A stretch of 9,864 nt of DNA. Source: Candidatus Saganbacteria bacterium. GTDB lineage: Bacteria > Margulisbacteria > WOR-1 > O2-12-FULL-45-9 > XYB2-FULL-48-7. This document shows positions 1 to 6,228 of the stretch, piece after piece. Position 1 is the stretch's first letter, and every line of letters begins with the position of its first letter. The DNA lies in NCBI GenBank assembly GCA_020051815.1, contig JAGVQF010000061.1:1-9864 (forward strand). Direction: 5' to 3'. The notes beneath the pieces are model-generated. The model was not told where the DNA came from and made no database searches. It saw only the letters and a list, made by a program, of their open reading frames with translations. Position numbers and translations under genes: made by a program.

Positions 1-2
1 AG

Positions 3-185
3 ATCGAAAAAGAGTTGCACCGCGAGGCCGGCCGCGAGGTCATGACCGCCAAGATCGGCGAGCTGGTCATGGAAAAACTGCAGGCGGCGGACAAAGTCGC
101 CTACATCAGATTTGCTTCAGTCTACCGCAAGTTTGAACACGTCTCTGAATTCCTGAAAGAAGTCAAAGAACTGACCGCAAGTTAA
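3..185 (+). CDS. nrdR: Transcriptional repressor NrdR, C-terminal 60 residues (5' end outside window)
   Basis: The first bases read in frame to a TAA at 183-185 and give 60 residues. They contain IGELVMEKL followed by [19 protein letters not shown], the characteristic end of the NrdR ATP-cone and its tail. NrdR is a zinc-ribbon plus ATP-cone repressor of about 150 residues. It binds ATP/dATP and represses ribonucleotide reductase operons through NrdR boxes. The zinc ribbon and DNA-binding part lie upstream of the window. It is followed after 18 nt by nrdD1, so it is most likely the first or an early gene of the same operon and would control its own reductases. The operon promoter and any NrdR boxes must lie upstream. 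The identification is firm because the motif is diagnostic and the neighbours fit. Confidence 0.93.
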   Translation: MEKELHREAGREVMTAKIGELVMEKLQAADKVAYIRFASVYRKFEHVSEFLKEVKELTAS

Positions 186-188
186 GAG

Positions 189-195
189 AAGGGGG
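189..195 (+). promoter_or_regulatory. Ribosome binding site of nrdD1
   Basis: A purine-rich AAGGGGG lies 8 nt before the ATG at 204, in the short gap after the nrdR stop codon. It supports this ATG as the start of nrdD1. No promoter-like sequence is visible in the 18-nt gap, so co-transcription with nrdR is likely. Confidence 0.6.
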
Positions 196-203
196 AAAAG
201 ACA

Positions 204-2324
204 ATGAGTCCAGTGCTGGAAGATGAAAAAAAGAAAGTGAGCGACCTGCCTGCCGGCAGGCAGGATTCGACGGACCTGGCCCTGTTCGTCCGGACATCGG
301 GCGATGACATAGTTGGCTGGGACCGGGAAAAGATTGTCGACGCCCTGGTGCGCGAGACCGAGCTCAACCGCGAGATTGCCGAAGAGATCGGGATCGAAGT
401 TGAGAACCAGATCAAGAGCTTAAAGATCGCTTCGGTCACGGCGCCGCTGGTGCGCGAGCTGGTCGACGTCAAACTGCTCGAGTTTGGCCTTGAAGAAGCC
501 CGCCGCCGGCACACCCGGCTGGGTTCGCCTTTATATGATGTCAAGAATATCATCTTCAACCCCAACAAAGAGAATGCCAACGTGCCGCACGGCCCGGAAG
601 CGACCAACCTGACGCTGGCCGAGAATATCAAGAAAGAATTCGCCCTCCTGCACGTCTTTACCCAGGATATCGCCGATGCCCACATGCGCGGCGACATCCA
701 CCTCCATGACCTCGGCTTTATCGACCGGCCCTACTGCAGCGGCCAGTCGGTTGAATACGTCAAAAAATTCGGCCTCGACCTGCCCAACGCCCTCTCGATC
801 GCCAAACCGGCCAAACACGCCGAGGTTCTTTTAGCCCAGATGGTCAAGTTCTCGGCCGCCCTCCAGGGGGTCTTTGCCGGCGCCATCGGTTGGGACGCGG
901 TCAACGTTTTCTTTGCGCCGTTCCTCGTCGGCATGTCGGATAAGGAGATCGAACAGATCGCCCAGATGATGATCTACGAATACAGCCAGCAGGCGGTGGC
1001 GCGCGGGGGACAAGCGATCTTCTCCGACATCAACCTCTACTGGGAAATGCCCAAACACTTTGAGAACGTGCCGGCCATGGGCCCCGGCGGACAGTACACC
1101 GGCAAAAAATACGGCGATTATCTTGACGAATCCCAGCGCTTTGTCTGGGCGCTCTTTAATGTATATAAGGAAGGCGACGGCTCGGGCCGGCCTTTCTTCT
1201 TCCCCAAGCCGCTCGTCCACATGACCGAGAAGTTCTTTAACACGCCGCGCCACGAGGAATTCCTGCGGCACATCTCGGAGGTGGCGGCCGAGATGGGCAA
1301 CACCTATTTTGTCTTTGACCGGGGCGAGACGGCCAAGATCTCCGAATGCTGCCGGCTCTCGTTCAAGCTGGAGCAGTCAGACCTTGACGACGCCAAAGAG
1401 CCCTGGCGGATGCGCTATTCCGCCCTCCAGAACGTGACGGTCAACCTGCCGCGGCTGGCTTTTAAGGCCAGCGGCTCCTCATCCCGCCTCTTTGACCTGA
1501 TCGAACAGGCGCTCGAGCTGGCGGCGCGCGCCCACGTCCAGAAAAAGGAATTTATCACCGAGATACTGGCCGCCGGCAACAAAGGCCCGCTCTCGCTCCT
1601 CGCCATGCAGCGCGACGGCACGCCCTATCTGCGGATGTTTCGCGTCAGCTATCTGATGGGTATCCTGGGCCTCAACGAGCTGGTCGAGGCGCACATCGGC
1701 CAGGAGCTCCACGAAAGCAATGAGGCGCTCAAACTCGGCCTCAAGGTCATTTCCGTCATGAAGCTGAAATGCGAGGAGCTCACGAAGCGCTACGGCATGC
1801 ACTTTGTCCTCGAGCAGACGCCGGCCGAGTCGACCGCCTACCGCTTTGCCAAGCTTGACCTCAAGCATTATCCGAAATTCGCCGGCCGCGTGATCAAGGG
1901 TGACAAGCAGACGGGGGAGGTCTACTATTCCAACTCGACCTACTTCAATGTCTCGCACCCGATGAACCCGGTCGACCGCGTCAGGCAGGAAGGGCTCTTC
2001 CATCCGCTGATCGACGCAGGCGCCTTGACCCATGTCTGGCTGGGCGAGAGCCGGCCGAACGCGGAGTCGATCGCCAATTTCGTCATCAAGACGTTCCGCG
2101 AGACCCAGAACGCCCAGATCGCCTTCTCGCCCGAGTTCACCTCCTGCAATGCCTGCGGCAAGATAGCGCGCGGCCTGCGCCCCGCCTGCCCGCACTGCCA
2201 GTCGGATAATATCGAGGGGATCACGCGCATCACCGGCTATTTCTCGCGCATCACCGGCTGGAACAAGGGCAAGACCGGAGAGCTCAAGGATAGGTTCAGA
2301 AGCAATGAATACTTTACTCGCTGA
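204..2324 (+). CDS. nrdD: Anaerobic (class III) ribonucleoside-triphosphate reductase, copy 1
   Basis: This 706-residue protein is a glycyl-radical enzyme that reduces ribonucleotides to deoxyribonucleotides in the absence of oxygen. An N-terminal ATP-cone (about residues 27-110) binds the allosteric effectors ATP/dATP. The catalytic barrel follows. By motif comparison with E. coli and T4 NrdD, candidate active-site residues are Cys178 in RPYCSGQS, Cys382/Cys383 in SECCRLSF (the thiyl-radical cysteine should be one of this pair) and Asn414 in TVNLPR. A C-terminal zinc site uses Cys648, Cys651, Cys662 and Cys665. Gly678 in RITGY is the radical glycine. The length is normal for the family. It starts 18 nt after nrdR and its 3' end overlaps the second nrdD by 20 nt, so the two are probably translationally coupled. 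Oddity: residues 15-20 (LPAGRQ), just before the ATP-cone, are encoded by a perfect 20-nt palindrome that the second copy lacks. No NrdG activase gene is visible nearby. The family call is certain; the exact roles of the cysteines are inferred. Confidence 0.96.
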   Translation: MSPVLEDEKKKVSDLPAGRQDSTDLALFVRTSGDDIVGWDREKIVDALVRETELNREIAEEIGIEVENQIKSLKIASVTAPLVRELVDVKLLEFGLEEARRRHTRLGSPLYDVKNIIFNPNKENANVPHGPEATNLTLAENIKKEFALLHVFTQDIADAHMRGDIHLHDLGFIDRPYCSGQSVEYVKKFGLDLPNALSIAKPAKHAEVLLAQMVKFSAALQGVFAGAIGWDAVNVFFAPFLVGMSDKEIEQIAQMMIYEYSQQAVARGGQAIFSDINLYWEMPKHFENVPAMGPGGQYTGKKYGDYLDESQRFVWALFNVYKEGDGSGRPFFFPKPLVHMTEKFFNTPRHEEFLRHISEVAAEMGNTYFVFDRGETAKISECCRLSFKLEQSDLDDAKEPWRMRYSALQNVTVNLPRLAFKASGSSSRLFDLIEQALELAARAHVQKKEFITEILAAGNKGPLSLLAMQRDGTPYLRMFRVSYLMGILGLNELVEAHIGQELHESNEALKLGLKVISVMKLKCEELTKRYGMHFVLEQTPAESTAYRFAKLDLKHYPKFAGRVIKGDKQTGEVYYSNSTYFNVSHPMNPVDRVRQEGLFHPLIDAGALTHVWLGESRPNAESIANFVIKTFRETQNAQIAFSPEFTSCNACGKIARGLRPACPHCQSDNIEGITRITGYFSRITGWNKGKTGELKDRFRSNEYFTR
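245..264. repeat. Perfect 20-nt palindrome inserted in the nrdD1 coding sequence
   Basis: CCTGCCTGCCGGCAGGCAGG reads identically on both strands. Within nrdD1 it encodes LPAGRQ (residues 15-20). The neighbouring paralogue goes straight from its short N-terminal leader to the equivalent TDL-x-VFVRTS, so the palindrome and a few flanking codons look like an insertion in copy 1. The unit has no stop codon in any reading frame (LPAGRQ, PACRQA or CLPAGR), so it can enter genes harmlessly. In RNA it can fold as an 8-bp stem with a CCGG loop. I see no second full copy in the window. I recall this motif as a dispersed repeat in many uncultivated-phylum genomes, but cannot verify that here. Confidence 0.8.
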
Positions 2325-4386
2325 ACGAAAAGTAGAAGAGGCGACCGACCTCTCGGTCTTTGTCCGCACCTCGACCGACGACATTGTCGCCTGGGACAAG
2401 GATAAGATCGTCGAGGCGCTGGTGCGGGAGACTGGCCTGAAAGAGGAGATCGCGGGGATCATCGCCATCGAGGTCGACAAGCAGATCAGGGCGATGTCGA
2501 TCAAGACGATCACGGCGCCGCTGGTGCGCGAACTGGTCGACGTCAAGCTCCTGGAATACGGGTTGGAGGAGGCGCGCCGCAAGCACACGCGCCTCGGCGT
2601 GCCACTCTACGACGTCAACAAGATCATCGCCCACAAGAACAAGGAGAACGCCAACTCGCCGCACTCGCCCGAGGCGACCAACCTGACACTGGCCGAGAAT
2701 ATCAAAAAGGAATACGCCCTGCTCAATGTCTTTTCGCTGCCGGTGGCCGATGCCCACATGAACGGCGACCTCCACCTGCACGATCTCGGTTTTGTCGACC
2801 GGCCCTATTGCAGCGGCCAGTCGATCGAATACGTCAAAAAGTTCGGCCTCGACCTGCCGGACGCCGGCCGCCTGGAAAAACCGGCCGAGCATGCCGACGA
2901 ACTGGTCTCGCAGGTCGTCAAGTTCTCGGTGGCGCTCCACGGCTACTTTGCCGGCGCGATCGGCTGGGACGCGGTCAACCTATTCCTTTCGCCTTTCCTC
3001 GAGGGGATGAACTATGAAGAGATAAAGAAAACCGCGCGCAAGCTGATCCTCGAATTCGCGACGGTGGCGGTCTCCCGCGGCGGGCAGGGGCTCTTTTCCG
3101 ATCTTAATATTTACTGGGAAACGCCCAAACATTTTGAAGCGGTGCCGGCCATGGGCCCGGGCGGGCAGTACACCGGCAAAACCTACGCCGATTACCTGCC
3201 GCAGGCGCAGGCCTTTGCCCAAGCGATGTTTGAGGTTTACAAAGAGGGCGATGGGGCCGGCCGGCCGTTCTTCTTTCCCAAGCCGCTCGTTCATATCACG
3301 GAAAAATTCTTTGCCACCCCCGGCCACGAAGAATTTTTAAATCTCATCTCGGAGGTGGCGGCCGACAAGGGCAACACCTATTTTGTTTTCGACCGGGGCG
3401 AGACGGCCAAGATCTCGGAGTGCTGCCGGCTGGCTTTTAAGCTCGAATACTCGGACCTGCAGGACGCCAAGGAGCCCTGGCGCATGCGCTACTCGGCCAT
3501 CCAGAACGTGACGATCAATCTCCCGCGCATCGCCTATCTGGCCGAAGGTGATACCGACAAGTTATTTAAAGAGATCGAGAACAAGCTGACAGTCGCGGCG
3601 CTGGCCCACCGCGAAAAGCGAACATTCATCGAGGCGCTGCTCAAAGAAGGCTCCGAAGGGCCGCTGGCTTTGCTGGCCGGCCAGCGCGACGGGGAATCCT
3701 ATCTGCGCTTGAGGCGGGTGACACACCTCGTCGGCATCCTCGGTTTGAACGAGATGGTCCAGTTCCACACCGGGCAGGAGCTGCACGAGAGCCCGGCGGC
3801 GCTGAAATTGGGCCTCAAGATCATCTCGTTCATGAAACTAAAGTGCCAGGAGCTCTCGGACAAGTTTGACCTCCACTATGTGCTGGAGCAGACCCCGGCC
3901 GAGTCGACCGCCTACCGGTTCGCCCGGCTCGACATGGAGCATTTTCCGGAGCAGACGGCAAAGGTGATCAAGGGCAATCCCGGCACCAAAGAGATCTACT
4001 ACACCAACTCGACCTATTTTAACGTTAACGTCCCGATGAGCCCGATCGATAAGGTCAAGCAGGAGGGGCTCTTCCATCCGCTGATCGACGCGGGGGCGCT
4101 GACTCACCTCTGGCTGGGTGAAGCCCGGCCCGACGCCGCTTCGATCGCCAACTTTGTTATCAAGACTTTCCGCCAGACGGAGAACGGCCAGATCGCTTTC
4201 TCGCCGGAATTCACCGTCTGCACTGACTGCGGCCGCACCGCGCGCGGCCTGCACGAAAAATGTTCTTATTGCGGCTCGGCCAAGATCGAGGGGATCACCC
4301 GGATCACCGGCTACTTTTCGCGGATCCCGGGCTGGAACAAGGGGAAGATCGCGGAGTTAAAAGACCGGTATCGGTCGGCAATTTAG
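2305..4386 (+). CDS. nrdD: Anaerobic (class III) ribonucleoside-triphosphate reductase, copy 2
   Basis: This 693-residue protein is a second complete class III reductase, roughly 70% identical by eye to the preceding one over its whole length. It keeps the ATP-cone (about residues 17-100), Cys169 in RPYCSGQS, the Cys373/Cys374 pair in SECCRLAF, Asn405 in TINLPR, the zinc cysteines 639, 642, 653 and 656, and the radical glycine Gly669 in RITGY. No key residue is lost, so both copies look functional. The ATG at 2305 lies inside the last codons of copy 1, in another frame. The only Shine-Dalgarno-like sequence is AAGGA at 2286-2290, rather far away, so reinitiation or coupling is likely. A tandem duplication is the simplest origin. 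The substitutions are spread along the gene, which suggests an old duplication rather than a recent one. The redoxin gene follows after 15 nt. Whether the two products form separate homodimers or a heterodimer cannot be told from sequence. Confidence 0.95.
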   Translation: MNTLLAERKVEEATDLSVFVRTSTDDIVAWDKDKIVEALVRETGLKEEIAGIIAIEVDKQIRAMSIKTITAPLVRELVDVKLLEYGLEEARRKHTRLGVPLYDVNKIIAHKNKENANSPHSPEATNLTLAENIKKEYALLNVFSLPVADAHMNGDLHLHDLGFVDRPYCSGQSIEYVKKFGLDLPDAGRLEKPAEHADELVSQVVKFSVALHGYFAGAIGWDAVNLFLSPFLEGMNYEEIKKTARKLILEFATVAVSRGGQGLFSDLNIYWETPKHFEAVPAMGPGGQYTGKTYADYLPQAQAFAQAMFEVYKEGDGAGRPFFFPKPLVHITEKFFATPGHEEFLNLISEVAADKGNTYFVFDRGETAKISECCRLAFKLEYSDLQDAKEPWRMRYSAIQNVTINLPRIAYLAEGDTDKLFKEIENKLTVAALAHREKRTFIEALLKEGSEGPLALLAGQRDGESYLRLRRVTHLVGILGLNEMVQFHTGQELHESPAALKLGLKIISFMKLKCQELSDKFDLHYVLEQTPAESTAYRFARLDMEHFPEQTAKVIKGNPGTKEIYYTNSTYFNVNVPMSPIDKVKQEGLFHPLIDAGALTHLWLGEARPDAASIANFVIKTFRQTENGQIAFSPEFTVCTDCGRTARGLHEKCSYCGSAKIEGITRITGYFSRIPGWNKGKIAELKDRYRSAI

Positions 4387-4387
4387 C

Positions 4388-4394
4388 GAGGAGG
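4388..4394 (+). promoter_or_regulatory. Strong Shine-Dalgarno of the redoxin gene
   Basis: GAGGAGG lies 7 nt before the ATG at 4402 and fills most of the 15-nt gap after nrdD2. It is the best ribosome binding site in the operon and suggests the small redoxin is made at a high level relative to the reductases. Confidence 0.8.
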
Positions 4395-4401
4395 AAATAT
4401 C

Positions 4402-4707
4402 ATGGAAGTAAAAGTTTTCGGCAAACCGGGCTGTGAATACTGCAAGACGACAATGAAGAAGTTTGAAACATTTATGGGCCGCTGGAATATTGAAGATTCA
4501 AAGGTCAAGCTCTCGTTCTTTGACATGGAGACCGTTGACGGGCTGGCCGAGGGGGCTTTTTACAGCGTGACCAAGATCCCCTCGACGGTCATTGAAAAAA
4601 ACAGCGATATCTTAAAGCGCTGGGACGGGGTCGTGCCGCTCTCCGAAGAGTTCAAAGAATTCTTTGCTGATTTTTCCGGCCCGGCCAACAAGCTCGCAGT
4701 AAACTAA
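4402..4707 (+). CDS. Glutaredoxin/NrdH-like redoxin, probable electron donor to NrdD
   Basis: This 101-residue cytoplasmic redoxin has a thioredoxin-type start (VKVFGKPGCEYCKT), a CxxC active site at Cys11 and Cys14, and the conserved cis-proline at Pro60 in KIPSTVI. It is followed by RWDGVVP, which resembles the equivalent strand of NrdH and thioredoxins. It is longer than a classical NrdH (about 75 residues) because of extra residues after the first helix (about 22-36) and a C-terminal extension. Some class III reductases take electrons from formate. Others, as in Methanosarcina and Neisseria, use a redoxin or thioredoxin. Linkage to two nrdD genes behind a strong ribosome binding site points to the second mode here. 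Its own reductase (thioredoxin reductase or ferredoxin-dependent) is not in the window. The redoxin fold is confident; the partnership with NrdD is inferred from context. Confidence 0.85.
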   Translation: MEVKVFGKPGCEYCKTTMKKFETFMGRWNIEDSKVKLSFFDMETVDGLAEGAFYSVTKIPSTVIEKNSDILKRWDGVVPLSEEFKEFFADFSGPANKLAVN

Positions 4708-6189
4708 TTACCTGGGTCCGACCACGATAGCGTTGCTGACCTTTTGCTCGTAGCCGGTCGCCGGCCGGTTGACGACAGTGCCGTCGATCCACATGGCGGT
4801 CGAGCCGCCGCCGTCGAGGTTCATGGCTTCGACCGCGCCCAGGCTGGCCATGAGATCAGCTAATTCTTCCAGCGTCACCCCGATACTGCTTTTATCATTG
4901 CGGGCCGACTTTTCCCGCGGCAGGCCGTCAACCGTGACCAGCAGTAATTTCCCCTCTTTAGTGACGCCGGCCGCCGTGCGGGCGGCTCGCCCCCGGGCGA
5001 TATCCGACTTGAATTTTTCTTCGTTTTTTGAGACATAGACGACGCCATTCTTGAGCAGGCGCGGGCCGCCGGAGATCATGTGGCGGATCGGGCCGGGGTT
5101 CGCGGTAAATGGAATGATTTTGATGTGGAGGTCGATCTTGTCGCCGGCTTTGACGTTGTCGTGAATGAATTGCGCGACCGGCCCGCTCACCGAGATACAA
5201 TAACCATCCTGTGGAATCGTTGAGTTGCCAAGCCTGATCTCTTTGACGACCGAGCCGGCGATGATGAGTTCGACCCCATCAGAGTTTGTGCCCGTCTGCT
5301 CGCCCCAGGCCGGGGTGTAGAGAATGATCGAGCCGTTTTCCCGGCCCTGATTGACGCCGGTAATATTGTATTTCACGCCTCTGGCCGTCAGAAAATAACA
5401 ATCGATCATGACATTGTCAATATAGGTTTTCCTGTCATCACTTAAAATGAGCGCCGTCCGGTCGTAGATCGGCGTCGAGACAAGTTCCTTATCGATCAGG
5501 AGCGAGCCCAAGGGTTTGCCGGTATAGGCGAAATAAGTGCCGTTGACGGCGGCGACGGCGCGTTGTTCCTCGGCGATCTGGCTGACCCGGGCCCGGAAGA
5601 AATGCGGATCGGCGCCGGTCTCTTTCCAGGGATTGAGAATGTTGACGAAGGACTCGAGGACATTGGGCTTGTTCTTGCGGGCGAGCGCGGGATAGACATC
5701 GGCTTTGCCTGGATCGATCTTGAGGACGTGCGCGTTAACGCGTCCCTTTTCGCTCCCTTTGGAGACGATCAGGTGCTCGACGCCGTCAATGATCGTGCCG
5801 CCGGAAATGACGTTAGTAAAGGCCCGGTCAAAATCGATGATCAGCCGGTTGGGGTCGCCCAGAGAGAAAATATTGTAGGGGACCGGCTCGGCCAGCGGCA
5901 CGGTGATCTTGAGGCCGCTGTCTTCCTTTTCCACCTCAATATATTTGACGACCATATCGCTGACTTCGACATAATTCTGGATGTCAGGGGAGGCCTCGGT
6001 GTTTTGGAGGCGAATGACGATCTTTTCTTTCGATTCTTCGAGCGTATAGATGAAGTCGCCGTCAAGATCGAAGACGGCGCGCATTTTGTCCGGATAAAAT
6101 CCAAGCCGGACCTTTTCCAGCCTGTTCGCCCCGCTTTCGGCCGCGGAGAAAAGCAAGAAGAGAAGCAGAAAAAAAACGATCTTTTTCAT
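4708..6189 (-). CDS. Secreted AMIN-domain plus phosphodiester glycosidase (NAGPA-like) protein
   Basis: With the ATG at 6189 the product has 493 residues and a good signal peptide: MKK, then a hydrophobic stretch to about residue 16, then an Ala-rich end. Residues about 25-122 resemble an AMIN domain (RAVFDLDGDF, IVIRLQN, DPNRLIIDF). AMIN domains target proteins such as AmiC and PilQ to the cell envelope or septal peptidoglycan. Residues about 205-492 match the phosphodiester glycosidase family (NAGPA/DUF2233): AAVNGTYF, MISGGPRLL, RAARTAAGV, LVTVDG and the hallmark NLDGGGSTAMW, with DGGGST at 459-464. The family includes the human enzyme that uncovers mannose-6-phosphate, and bacterial members of mostly unknown substrate. 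A role on the envelope or on exopolysaccharide is inferred. The upstream in-frame ATG at 6240 would hide the signal peptide and overlap the divergent gene, so I reject it. The stop codon directly abuts that of the redoxin gene on the other strand. Confidence 0.87.
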   Translation of the reverse strand: MKKIVFFLLLFLLFSAAESGANRLEKVRLGFYPDKMRAVFDLDGDFIYTLEESKEKIVIRLQNTEASPDIQNYVEVSDMVVKYIEVEKEDSGLKITVPLAEPVPYNIFSLGDPNRLIIDFDRAFTNVISGGTIIDGVEHLIVSKGSEKGRVNAHVLKIDPGKADVYPALARKNKPNVLESFVNILNPWKETGADPHFFRARVSQIAEEQRAVAAVNGTYFAYTGKPLGSLLIDKELVSTPIYDRTALILSDDRKTYIDNVMIDCYFLTARGVKYNITGVNQGRENGSIILYTPAWGEQTGTNSDGVELIIAGSVVKEIRLGNSTIPQDGYCISVSGPVAQFIHDNVKAGDKIDLHIKIIPFTANPGPIRHMISGGPRLLKNGVVYVSKNEEKFKSDIARGRAARTAAGVTKEGKLLLVTVDGLPREKSARNDKSSIGVTLEELADLMASLGAVEAMNLDGGGSTAMWIDGTVVNRPATGYEQKVSNAIVVGPR

Positions 6190-6190
6190 G

Positions 6191-6219
6191 TTGAAAAACA
6201 AAATCACCGGTAGTATTAT
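6191..6219 (+). promoter_or_regulatory. Predicted sigma70-type promoter of the NSS transporter gene
   Basis: TTGAAA at 6191-6196 and TATTAT at 6214-6219 are separated by exactly 17 nt, and each matches the consensus at 5 of 6 positions. Transcription would begin near 6226, only about 2-3 nt before the ATG at 6229, giving an essentially leaderless message. This fits the absence of any Shine-Dalgarno before that ATG. The -10 bases are shared with the opposing promoter. Confidence 0.6.
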
Positions 6220-6223
6220 AACA
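6215..6223 (-). promoter_or_regulatory. Predicted extended -10 promoter of the AMIN/NAGPA gene
   Basis: Read on the minus strand, these bases are TGTTATAAT: a perfect TATAAT with the TGn extension that can replace a -35 box. The -35 region falls in the first codons of the divergent transporter gene and shows no good match. A start near 6208 would leave a leader of about 19 nt before the ATG at 6189, with only a distant GGTGA as ribosome binding site. Confidence 0.6.
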
Positions 6224-6228
6224 CAGTC

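Noticed and set aside
1..203. NrdR box upstream of nrdD1
   Set aside because: I looked for an ACA-CWATATATWG-TGT-like site in the visible nrdR end and the 18-nt gap and found none. The control site is expected upstream of nrdR, outside the window.
1479..2588. A 369-codon open frame on the minus strand spanning the junction of the two nrdD genes
   Set aside because: It lies entirely antisense to two well-conserved reductase genes. Its low-complexity Arg/Leu/Ala-rich protein shows no recognisable motif. Long antisense frames are expected in G+C-rich coding DNA, and the duplicated sequence produces a similar frame under each nrdD.
5563..6213. A 216-codon open frame on the plus strand opposite the AMIN/NAGPA gene
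   Set aside because: The opposite strand carries a clear signal peptide, AMIN-like pattern and NAGPA motifs. The plus-strand protein looks like a mirror of that coding sequence and lacks its own ribosome binding site or domain.
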